This document shows positions 31,510-38,956 of a stretch of 64,000 nt of DNA, one piece after another (positions within the stretch are counted from its first letter, which is position 1; each line of letters starts with the position of its first letter). The stretch comes from a virus: positions 1-64,000 of IMG/VR virus record IMGVR_UViG_3300020469_003235, one strand, 5' to 3'. The notes beneath the pieces are model-generated. The model did no database searches and was not told the origin of the DNA. It saw nothing but the letters and a program-made list of their open reading frames with translations. Position numbers and translations under genes: made by a program.

Positions 31510-32845
31510 GTTCAGGAAACGTTTCAACAAGGTTGCTATTGCTACGTTTGTCATATTGCGTAAACCAATTGTAAAAAGTTTTACGTCCTATTGCTAACTT
31601 CTTATCATCATAGGTAGTTGTACGCATATAGTCTACAACACGTCTAAAACGCTCATACTCCAACAAACTAAACTTATGGCGGTCACTGTCATCAACGTTA
31701 TCTCCGATGTACTGTAGGTGCCTTGTCATGTACGGAATGAACTGTTCTTTAGGCAATATGTTCATGTCAAACTGTATTGGCTCTTTTAAGTACGGAGTAT
31801 CAAATCTAATGTTTTGCCATTGTATACCTGCATTTGCTCTTGTGTATTTTTTACGCCATTCAAGTATTTTCTTAAGAAGCAAATCAAAACTTGTTACAGC
31901 AAACAAATTGAATGTAATCATAAACGTTACAGGATAACCAAGTTCAGTTAGATAGTAATCTAAATTCTTTTCCCATAGTTCAATATCTAATCCACGTCTT
32001 GTATATTCTGCTTTAGGTCCCCAAGTGTCTATGCTTGTGTATAGTTTGAAACTTCTTATACAGTTCTTTGCTTTAAGTTCTTTCACACGTTCTACAAGTT
32101 TGTGTACAAGAGATTCCTTAACACCCATGTTACTGTTTACTTCAATTTGTATATGAGGTTTAGGATTTGCTTCAAGTTCATCAAACAAACGCCAAGTACT
32201 TTTGTGCATTAAAGGTTCGCCACCAGTAATACGTAAGATGTTTAGTGTCTTACTAACTTCAGGCCACCACTTCCACCATGCTTCTACATATGGATTAGTT
32301 TCTTCTTCATAAAGTTCAAACCAATCAATGTCATTACGGTGTGCTGATACATCTGTGTACGGACCTTCTTTTTTAATTTCATTAAAGTATCTACTACTAA
32401 ATTTAGGGTGACAGTATCCGCATTTAAAATTACATTCATTACTAAAGTTTACTTCAATGTATTCAGGATTAATATTATAATCCCACGGATTGTTTTTTAT
32501 CTCTTCGATACGTTTAGGTGTGTATATACTTGTTGTTTTAATATGCCTATCACTGATGTAGTCTTTACCCATACATTCAATGTTCCAACAATATTGACAA
32601 CCGCTTGGCTTCTCTCCGGCAAGCATTTGTTTACGTTCTTGTTTCTTTTGCGGAGTATTATGTAATTGACTTGGATTATCAATTAAACCTTCGAGTGGTA
32701 TTTTATGCGGAGCAGGGTGATAACAACTGTGTGTTTCTCCTGTTTGCAAATATATTGTTACATGGTGCCATTTAGCCAAGCAGAATGTAGGCGAGATTTT
32801 ATCTGCCTCTGGCATTATTTTTTTAATTTGTTCTACTTCGCTCAT
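31478..32845 (-). CDS. Radical SAM protein (class B, twitch type)
   Basis: The 455-residue protein has FCLAKWHHVTIYLQTGETHS, then CYHPAPHK and GCQYCWNIECMG as N-terminal Cys groups. FSNECNFKCGYCHPKFSSRY follows (CxxxCxxC, about 131-150), then LRITGGEPLMHKSTW and LYTSIDTWGPKAEYTRRG. It is the longest of the radical-SAM set. The core segments resemble those at 15626 and 20460. Its start overlaps the small membrane-protein gene by 4 nt, placing it in the same unit as the glycosyltransferase-like genes at 33-36 kb. Confidence 0.88.
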   Translation of the reverse strand: MSEVEQIKKIMPEADKISPTFCLAKWHHVTIYLQTGETHSCYHPAPHKIPLEGLIDNPSQLHNTPQKKQERKQMLAGEKPSGCQYCWNIECMGKDYISDRHIKTTSIYTPKRIEEIKNNPWDYNINPEYIEVNFSNECNFKCGYCHPKFSSRYFNEIKKEGPYTDVSAHRNDIDWFELYEEETNPYVEAWWKWWPEVSKTLNILRITGGEPLMHKSTWRLFDELEANPKPHIQIEVNSNMGVKESLVHKLVERVKELKAKNCIRSFKLYTSIDTWGPKAEYTRRGLDIELWEKNLDYYLTELGYPVTFMITFNLFAVTSFDLLLKKILEWRKKYTRANAGIQWQNIRFDTPYLKEPIQFDMNILPKEQFIPYMTRHLQYIGDNVDDSDRHKFSLLEYERFRRVVDYMRTTTYDDKKLAIGRKTFYNWFTQYDKRSNSNLVETFPELKEFYDSCKP

Positions 32846-33087
32846 TGAATCCAGTTATAAATTCCACGCATGGCAAGTACCAAATAAAATAATTCCATTA
32901 ATGCTCTTGGTGTGTCACCATCTTTCCAACCCATATAAATCCAAATGATGCAACTAAAACATGCAACACCCCAGCCTATGGCTTGCCAAGAAGGATCACC
33001 TCCACTTAAAATAAATGCAGACGCCATAGCAAGAAAAAATCCTAACCATCGCCATCCGTTAATATTATGATAGTATCTAATTTTCAT
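32842..33087 (-). CDS. Small membrane protein (81 aa)
   Basis: The 81-residue protein begins MKIRYYHNINGWRWLGFFLA and has hydrophobic segments at about residues 12-30, 35-52 and 60-78, separated by short polar turns (KDGDTPRA). This predicts three membrane helices. It has no catalytic motif. It overlaps the neighbouring genes by 4 nt on each side. It may anchor or help export a modified product, but the role is unknown. Confidence 0.68.
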   Translation of the reverse strand: MKIRYYHNINGWRWLGFFLAMASAFILSGGDPSWQAIGWGVACFSCIIWIYMGWKDGDTPRALMELFYLVLAMRGIYNWIQ

Positions 33088-33977
33088 TTTCGTCTAATTA
33101 CCCTATCTCCGTTTACATAAACATGTTTAAAAAACTTGCTTTGCTCTTTGTCTAATGCTCGTGTACTTATCGGTAAGTCAAATGCGTTTTGTAAATGTTC
33201 GCCAAGATTAAATATCTCTTCTTCACATTGTCCTTTGTCAAACGAATCGTACAAGTCATTCCAGTATTTGTTTAAGTATTCAAAATCTCTTGTCTGTGTA
33301 TGGTCCCAATCAGTAAGCATTGTTTTATAACAACCCTCTCTTGCACCCATAATACTCCATAATCCATTTGTAACATCTGCACCCACTTGCATCCACACCA
33401 GTAATCTATGATAATTCTGCCACCATAGTTCACTAAAGTCTTTAATAACTTTACCTTGATCTAAACTCATCTTAACACCCTCACGGAAACCTGCTCTCCA
33501 TGCTTGTTGTGGTGTTGAACTTATAATACTTGTTGAGTAGTTTTGATTAAGTTGATAGTAGTTGTCAAAGTAACAAAACTCAATACTTGTTTGATCAGTT
33601 CCGTCTGTGTTTTCATGTGTTTGCATATTCTTAACAAACTCTTTAGTCCACATTTTTAAACTGCCGTTACCATACATTAGTCCGTTGACATCAATTTTAC
33701 CACACCAACTAAACTGGTAATCATCATCTACACCTAATTTGTCTAAGTCTAACACTACTTCTATAAATTTAGGATCAATAATAGTGTCACCGTCTACAGT
33801 AACAAAGTGTTTTGTATCGGATAAGTCTGCACAGGCTTTGTGTGCGGCGTCTGAACCTTCTACACCATGTACACGTTTTGCCCACGGCACTTTGCGTTTT
33901 AGGTCTGCCCAGTTTTCTTCAGCATTAGGCTCGTCATAACTTAAAAAGATAATATCCTGTTCAGCGATTTTAATCAT
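33084..33977 (-). CDS. Glycosyltransferase-like protein (GT-A type)
   Basis: The 297-residue protein has IIFLSYDEPNAEENWADLKR at about residue 9, KHFVTVDGDTIIDPKFIEVV at about 56 and an acidic/aromatic second half (WRAGFREGVKMSLDQGKVIK). D-G-D is a probable metal and donor site. The N-terminal half is a paralog of 25647-26336, which lacks the last 60-70 residues present here. Role and donor are unknown. The start overlaps the next gene by 8 nt. Confidence 0.68.
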   Translation of the reverse strand: MIKIAEQDIIFLSYDEPNAEENWADLKRKVPWAKRVHGVEGSDAAHKACADLSDTKHFVTVDGDTIIDPKFIEVVLDLDKLGVDDDYQFSWCGKIDVNGLMYGNGSLKMWTKEFVKNMQTHENTDGTDQTSIEFCYFDNYYQLNQNYSTSIISSTPQQAWRAGFREGVKMSLDQGKVIKDFSELWWQNYHRLLVWMQVGADVTNGLWSIMGAREGCYKTMLTDWDHTQTRDFEYLNKYWNDLYDSFDKGQCEEEIFNLGEHLQNAFDLPISTRALDKEQSKFFKHVYVNGDRVIRRK

Positions 33978-34533
33978 TTATGACTCCTGTGCTATAACTA
34001 TTGAACAACTTATTAGTATATAAGTCGTATTGTTTTATTATAACATCATCTTGGTCAAATTGCAAGTCTAAATTTGCATCTGACAAGTTAAATTTTAATG
34101 TTCTATGCAGTTTATATGGATCGTTTTTATCTACAACACTAAAATTCTTAATCGTTTGTAGTGTTACAGTATTCTTTTCTAATGTTTTAGCAAATAGTGT
34201 ACCAAACTGTAGTTGCCATGTTTTAGTTTTGTAATTTTTAATAACATTAATGTCTGCTTCTATATTATTAGGTATCTTGTATATACTATTGTTAACATTG
34301 TATTCAAAACGTTCTTCTTCATGTACATTAACAAGTTCATACATGGTTGATGTTGGATTAAATTGAACTTTATAGTGTAAGAAGTTTTCCGAGCCGTCTA
34401 ATAGTCCTGCTACTGCTTTTGGATCTACTTCAATATGCTGTTTTGTTGGGTATGAAGTAATCGTTAGGATACTTCCTGTCTTAGAATCAAACTCTATATA
34501 TGTTTGTACTTCATCTTTATGCATATCTGTCAT
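33970..34533 (-). CDS. Hypothetical protein (187 aa)
   Basis: The start is taken at 34533 (MTDMHKDEVQTYIEFDSKTG), with GGATAAG upstream; the longer frame overlaps the glycosyltransferase. The protein is polar and beta-rich, with repeated Asn/Lys/Tyr patterns (TWQLQFGTLFAKTLEKNTVT, LKFNLSDANLDLQFDQDDVI). It resembles phage accessory or virion-associated proteins more than enzymes. No motif is recognised. Confidence 0.6.
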   Translation of the reverse strand: MTDMHKDEVQTYIEFDSKTGSILTITSYPTKQHIEVDPKAVAGLLDGSENFLHYKVQFNPTSTMYELVNVHEEERFEYNVNNSIYKIPNNIEADINVIKNYKTKTWQLQFGTLFAKTLEKNTVTLQTIKNFSVVDKNDPYKLHRTLKFNLSDANLDLQFDQDDVIIKQYDLYTNKLFNSYSTGVIND

Positions 34534-35326
34534 AAAACTTATCCGTAAAATCTTTTTCAGTGTAATGAAACACTGTATCTTGTAAATGACCACCAACTCT
34601 TAACTGTGCTTCATTGTTAACAAAACAACTTACACGATCTTGCCATTTCTTTGTTTGTGTTTTCCATGTTTGTACATAAGGTTTCATATGTACAAAAGTT
34701 GGAAACGCTAAAGTCTTGTTTGTAACTTTGTTTTCTACACCTAACATCTTAATTGCAATACTTGTACATACATCTACACTGGCAATCTTTTGCATACGCT
34801 TGGGTGCATACTTTTCATAACACTCTTCCCAGTGTTTCATTGTGTATTCTAATGCATGATAAAACTCTTTTGCAAAGTCAGACTTTTTAAAGTAGTGCAA
34901 TGCAACATAAATGTTGGGTAAGTTGTTTGCTTCAAACATTTTCCTATAATATGTTGCATTAAGTTTACATTGTTTATAATCTGTAACGTTTGTTGTATAG
35001 AAAACTTCATAATTTTGCATTAAGTTCCACCAATTAGATAAGTTATGACACACTAACATGTCTGTGTCTAATACAAATGTACTGTCATATGGACATGCAT
35101 GGTATATCTTCCAACGGTTTTGAACTTTCCACTTGTGTTCTTCTGCTTTATCTTCCCACGGTATAGGTACAATATCATCGAATAGTTCTGTACGCTCTAC
35201 ATTGTCATTAGTAATTAAACAAATCTTACTATCTGGATTAGTTTTCCTAATACTCAATGCTAATAATTCTGCTTGACGTATATAATTGTATTCACTATTT
35301 TGTGCAAGGAAAGTAAAATTAGGCAT
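34517..35326 (-). CDS. Glycosyltransferase (GT-A, DXD type)
   Basis: The start is the ATG at 35326, preceded by AGGAAGGGAAA; an upstream TTG is possible. The 269-residue protein has NYIRQAELLALSIRKTNPDS, ICLITNDN and STFVLDTDMLVCHNLSNWWN (DTD, about residues 84-103), then NIYVALHYFKKSDFAKEFYH. This arrangement is typical of DXD-containing sugar transferases (GT8-like). It overlaps the paralogous gene upstream by 8 nt. The donor is not identifiable. Confidence 0.72.
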   Translation of the reverse strand: MPNFTFLAQNSEYNYIRQAELLALSIRKTNPDSKICLITNDNVERTELFDDIVPIPWEDKAEEHKWKVQNRWKIYHACPYDSTFVLDTDMLVCHNLSNWWNLMQNYEVFYTTNVTDYKQCKLNATYYRKMFEANNLPNIYVALHYFKKSDFAKEFYHALEYTMKHWEECYEKYAPKRMQKIASVDVCTSIAIKMLGVENKVTNKTLAFPTFVHMKPYVQTWKTQTKKWQDRVSCFVNNEAQLRVGGHLQDTVFHYTEKDFTDKFYDRYA

Positions 35327-36140
35327 TAGCAATTTCCCTTCCTAAACTAAACTTGTTCATTATATGTAAATTTATACCTTGTGTACGAATTAACGTATAT
35401 TCTCCTATACGATCTTGTTTTTCTACAAGTAGTGTAAATGAATCGTCTTTAATTTTTTGTAATATATCTTTGCCTGTACTATAAACCATTTTACCGGGTA
35501 ATTCTTTTGTATACCCCATAATATGATTTGCAATACTAAATGCAATATCATTTCTAAATACTGTTGTTGTAACTTGATACAAGTTACGATAGTGTTCGTA
35601 ATGTTCTTTTATATGTTTTACAAGATTAAAAAATGCTTCATTGCGATCTGACTTATCAAATATAATACATGTCGCCCACCAAAAGTCTATTGATGTTTCA
35701 CTAATTAATTCAAACTCACTTGTATCTCTCCAACCACTAATATCCATTGACTTTTTATACATCATAAGTTCGTGCGGTAACGTCATTGCATGTGCAAGTA
35801 AATCATTGCTTACAATGTAGTCAGTGTCTAACACTAAAGTTCTATCATAAGGAGTTAAGTCGTAACTATCACTTCTATTAAAGTTTTTAAACTCTAATAC
35901 TTTTTTAGATAAACTTCCGTCTTGATATGTTTTACGATTTTTATATTCTATAGATGATGAAACAATTTTATCAAATACTTCTTTTCCGTTGTAAAATTTT
36001 ACAACACGTTCTACATCATCTGTTACAAGTGTGGTAGGTAAGTTTAAGTACTTTTTAATTCTCTTTGCAAGGAACCGAGCCTGCGATACGTAATCAACTT
36101 GCTCATTATTGAATGCAAATAAAAGTACTCCACTATTCAT
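35319..36140 (-). CDS. Glycosyltransferase (GT-A, DXD type)
   Basis: The start is taken at 36140 (MNSGVLLFAFNNEQVDYVSQ); an ATG at 36152 lacks a ribosome site. The 273-residue protein has VSQARFLAKRIKKYLNLPTT, TLVTDDVERVV and RTLVLDTDYIVSNDLLAHAM (DTD near residue 105). It shows the same order as the protein at 34517. Two neighbouring DXD transferases suggest sequential sugar additions or a tandem duplication. It is directly downstream of the tail-fibre unit. Confidence 0.72.
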   Translation of the reverse strand: MNSGVLLFAFNNEQVDYVSQARFLAKRIKKYLNLPTTLVTDDVERVVKFYNGKEVFDKIVSSSIEYKNRKTYQDGSLSKKVLEFKNFNRSDSYDLTPYDRTLVLDTDYIVSNDLLAHAMTLPHELMMYKKSMDISGWRDTSEFELISETSIDFWWATCIIFDKSDRNEAFFNLVKHIKEHYEHYRNLYQVTTTVFRNDIAFSIANHIMGYTKELPGKMVYSTGKDILQKIKDDSFTLLVEKQDRIGEYTLIRTQGINLHIMNKFSLGREIANA

Positions 36141-36480
36141 TAACCAATCCATCTACAGATCTACTTGTTTCAAGTTTGCTGTAGTCTTTATGATAGTTGT
36201 TTAGTGCAACATAATATTTGTCTGTAATATTATCGTAAAAATCTGATATGTCATCAATAAAGATAGGAGTGTCAGTGTCATCAATTAACACAGATGAATC
36301 TTGATCAGTTGACTGTAATGTGTAAACATAGTTAATCAACTCTTTGTTAATTGTAAATTGTCCGCCTTGAAAGAAGTATATAGACTCTGTAACAAACTTT
36401 TCCTTCAAAACTCTCCTTTGGTTATTAAGAGTTGCGGAATAGTTTCCAAATTCTAAGGCTTTTGATAGTTTCTCGTCCAT
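36133..36480 (-). CDS. Hypothetical protein (115 aa)
   Basis: The 115-residue protein begins MDEKLSKALEFGNYSATLNN and contains FFQGGQFTINKELINYVYTL and a very acidic middle (IDDTDTPIFIDDISDFYDNI). It resembles small proteins found near structural genes in marine T4-like phages. The start codon lies inside a palindrome (36478-36496). No function is recognised. Confidence 0.6.
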   Translation of the reverse strand: MDEKLSKALEFGNYSATLNNQRRVLKEKFVTESIYFFQGGQFTINKELINYVYTLQSTDQDSSVLIDDTDTPIFIDDISDFYDNITDKYYVALNNYHKDYSKLETSRSVDGLVNE

Positions 36481-36506
36481 AGTAATATTTACTATGTAAT
36501 TAGAGA

Positions 36507-37427
36507 TTAAAGAGTATTTGTGGTATTAAATGTAGGAGAAGTTAAAGAAACTCTTGATCCTGTAGGCAGTCTTTCGCCAACTACACTTTGTAGTGTACCT
36601 GTTACTGATTCATCTTGCGGGTTAAATGCACCATCGTTGTTTGTGTCATCACCTACATCATCATCTCTGAATTGAATAGTAAATTGGATTGTAGTTGAAT
36701 TAAGTTCTTTTGCTTTGATATTATAATCGTTTTCAGTATAAACACCTGTACCATCTTTTTGGAATATAAGTTGGTCTGTAGCAGTCATATCAAAGTTACC
36801 AATGTTAAATGACGTCCCTGGTGAACTTCCAACTGATGTACAGTTTTCTGATTTAAATAATACTGTTCCCATGTTTGCTAACAATGAATTCCAATCGTTG
36901 TTCTTACCATTTGAAGACGCTGGATCTAAATCAGCAGTAAATCTAATTTCACCGCCTGCATTAAAAAAGTGTCTACGTACATCTGCTGAAGCAAAAGTTA
37001 CTGTTGCAATATGATCAACTATTCCTGACCATGAATTTGTTCTTGATGTATTTGTTTTGTTTGCTGTAATTGTGCTTTGTGAAGTATCAGCAGTATAAAT
37101 TACGTCTTTGTTTGTTTCAATTAGTGTTGCTAAATCTTCGTATTGTAAGATACCTTTTGCAGTACCTGTGTCAGTAGCATCTTCTTCAATAACATCACCT
37201 GCCGAAATTGACGCTAATGAATTAGGAACACTACCTACTTGGTGTACTCTTGCATTAATCAAGTCAGTATAAAGCGTGGACATGTGTCCTGAATCAATAG
37301 TAGTGTCTGCCGCAACTTGCGAACTTGCTAAAACTTGTCCGTATCCGAACTGTCCAGCACCATTGCCCATTACGTTTGCTACTGTTGACTGTAATGTATT
37401 ATATCTTGCCGCTGTGATTATAGCCAT
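36507..37427 (-). CDS. Virion structural protein (306 aa)
   Basis: The 306-residue protein begins MAIITAARYNTLQSTVANVM and is rich in Thr, Ser, Asn and Gly. Middle segments such as RRHFFNAGGEIRFTADLDPA and WNSLLANMGTVLFKSENCTS suggest a beta-rich fibre or tail component. The end has a PTFNTTNTL tail. It follows the third tail-fibre gene with a 17-nt gap and shares its late unit. It is probably a tail or fibre-associated protein, but no domain is certain. Confidence 0.68.
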   Translation of the reverse strand: MAIITAARYNTLQSTVANVMGNGAGQFGYGQVLASSQVAADTTIDSGHMSTLYTDLINARVHQVGSVPNSLASISAGDVIEEDATDTGTAKGILQYEDLATLIETNKDVIYTADTSQSTITANKTNTSRTNSWSGIVDHIATVTFASADVRRHFFNAGGEIRFTADLDPASSNGKNNDWNSLLANMGTVLFKSENCTSVGSSPGTSFNIGNFDMTATDQLIFQKDGTGVYTENDYNIKAKELNSTTIQFTIQFRDDDVGDDTNNDGAFNPQDESVTGTLQSVVGERLPTGSRVSLTSPTFNTTNTL

Positions 37428-37444
37428 TTCTTACTTCCTCTATT

Positions 37445-38923
37445 CTATACTTTCAAGAATGTTTCTACTAATTTTTCTTCGTGTCTATCGTTTGACTCTA
37501 AAGCAATACCAATTAAGTCACCTTCGTCTGCTTTTTGTGCAGTACCGTTAGCGCCTACGTATAGTTTGTCGCCTTTGTTAACAGGTCCCATAACTCTTAC
37601 TGGAACTCTACCTTTAAGTGCAACTGCTTGTCCGTCTGCTTCTGCATTCATTAAGTATGCAGGCTTAGAACTAATAACACCAATTGGCATGTCTGTCATT
37701 GGGCACCAAGTTGCTTCACTACCTTCGTCAGCGCCTATTGTCATAATAGTTCCTACTGGATACTGATCGTCTGTTGTGTATTTCTCTGCCAAGTCAGCAT
37801 ATTTTGCTGAACTTGCAATACCTTGGAAGTTGTTAGCAAATAAGTCACCGTTTGAATCTCTAACTGCAACTGTATCGTTAGTTGCTGATGTACTTGCTGT
37901 TCTATTATTAGATCCAACAACCATTGCGTTTGCACTTGTTGCTGTACCGTTAAATGTTGTTGCCCATACATCACTAAATTTTAGTGAACTACTACCAATG
38001 TTAAATGTAGTATTAGCACCTGGGAAAATACCCTCTGCTTTAAACTGTACTGGCTCTGTTGATTGTGCTGACGAATTATCAACTTTAAATCTAATTACAG
38101 TACCAACATCGTTACTAATAACTGCTTGGTTTCCGTTTTCAATTTTAACTGATAAGTCATTTGAGTCACCAACTGTATAACCTGCGTCTGCAAATCTTAC
38201 AACTTCAGAAAATGAAGTTACTGCTCCTGGAACTGATACAACGTATTCGCTTGCCGCTCTACCGCCTAATTTCTCTGCGTTAGTTGCTGTACCCCAGAAT
38301 CTATGTGCTGTTGATGTAACACCTTGCTGTGCATTAGTAGTATTCTTTAAAGTCATACCTTGATGAATTACATCGAAACCTGTTATGGCGTTGTTCGGGA
38401 CAGTTGAGTCGATTGTAAAGTCAGCGGCACTTAATACCACTACTATTTCATCATTGATAGTACCTTTAATTACTGTTCTTTGTACGTTTGCAATGTCTGT
38501 TACTGAATCAGTAACAAATGATGTTGTTGTTGCACCTTGTGACTGTGGACCAATTAGTACAAATCCTGCACCAGTGTTCGCATACAACTGATTGTTTGCG
38601 TTATCCCACCAAAAGTCACCTTCTGTTAGTCCTGATGGTTGACTTGCACTTACTTCTGCTCCACCAGTTGTTCTAAATTTTGTTCCGTCATAGAACTTTA
38701 ATTTGCTCGTTCCTGAGTCAAACCAAAGTTGACCGCTAATTGCTCTGGATGGTGCATTCGCACTTGAGAAGTTCTCAAGCAAATGAACGAAGTTTTCGTT
38801 CTGAATTTCGCCATATCCAGCGTAGTTTTTACCAACAAGTTTAAGATCAGTAGTTTGATTGACTGTGCCGTCTTCAACTACTGCAATCTGGCTACCGTCG
38901 GTTTTGTTAATAATGTATGCCAT
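37445..38923 (-). CDS. Tail-fibre protein, paralog 3
   Basis: The 492-residue protein has an N-terminal unit at about residues 1-130 (LKLVGKNYAGYGEIQNENFV, ISGQLWFDSGTSKLKFYDG, EGDFWWDNANNQLYANTGAG) that recurs in the next two proteins upstream. The C-terminal part has YADLAEKYTTDDQYPVGTIM, GVISSKPAYLMNAEADG and VALKGRVPVRVMG. This terminal domain, similar to the autoproteolytic or chaperone-type ends of some fibres, is widespread in phages. A late-promoter motif precedes it. Confidence 0.8.
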   Translation of the reverse strand: MAYIINKTDGSQIAVVEDGTVNQTTDLKLVGKNYAGYGEIQNENFVHLLENFSSANAPSRAISGQLWFDSGTSKLKFYDGTKFRTTGGAEVSASQPSGLTEGDFWWDNANNQLYANTGAGFVLIGPQSQGATTTSFVTDSVTDIANVQRTVIKGTINDEIVVVLSAADFTIDSTVPNNAITGFDVIHQGMTLKNTTNAQQGVTSTAHRFWGTATNAEKLGGRAASEYVVSVPGAVTSFSEVVRFADAGYTVGDSNDLSVKIENGNQAVISNDVGTVIRFKVDNSSAQSTEPVQFKAEGIFPGANTTFNIGSSSLKFSDVWATTFNGTATSANAMVVGSNNRTASTSATNDTVAVRDSNGDLFANNFQGIASSAKYADLAEKYTTDDQYPVGTIMTIGADEGSEATWCPMTDMPIGVISSKPAYLMNAEADGQAVALKGRVPVRVMGPVNKGDKLYVGANGTAQKADEGDLIGIALESNDRHEEKLVETFLKV

Positions 38924-38946
38924 AGTATATTACCCCTTCATTGTTA

Positions 38947-38954
38947 GTATTTAT
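38947..38954 (-). promoter_or_regulatory. Late-promoter motif ATAAATAC
   Basis: On the minus strand GATAAATACTAAC lies 24-31 nt upstream of the start of the gene ending at 37445. The element overlaps the 33-bp gap between two fibre genes. Confidence 0.6.
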
Positions 38955-38956
38955 CG

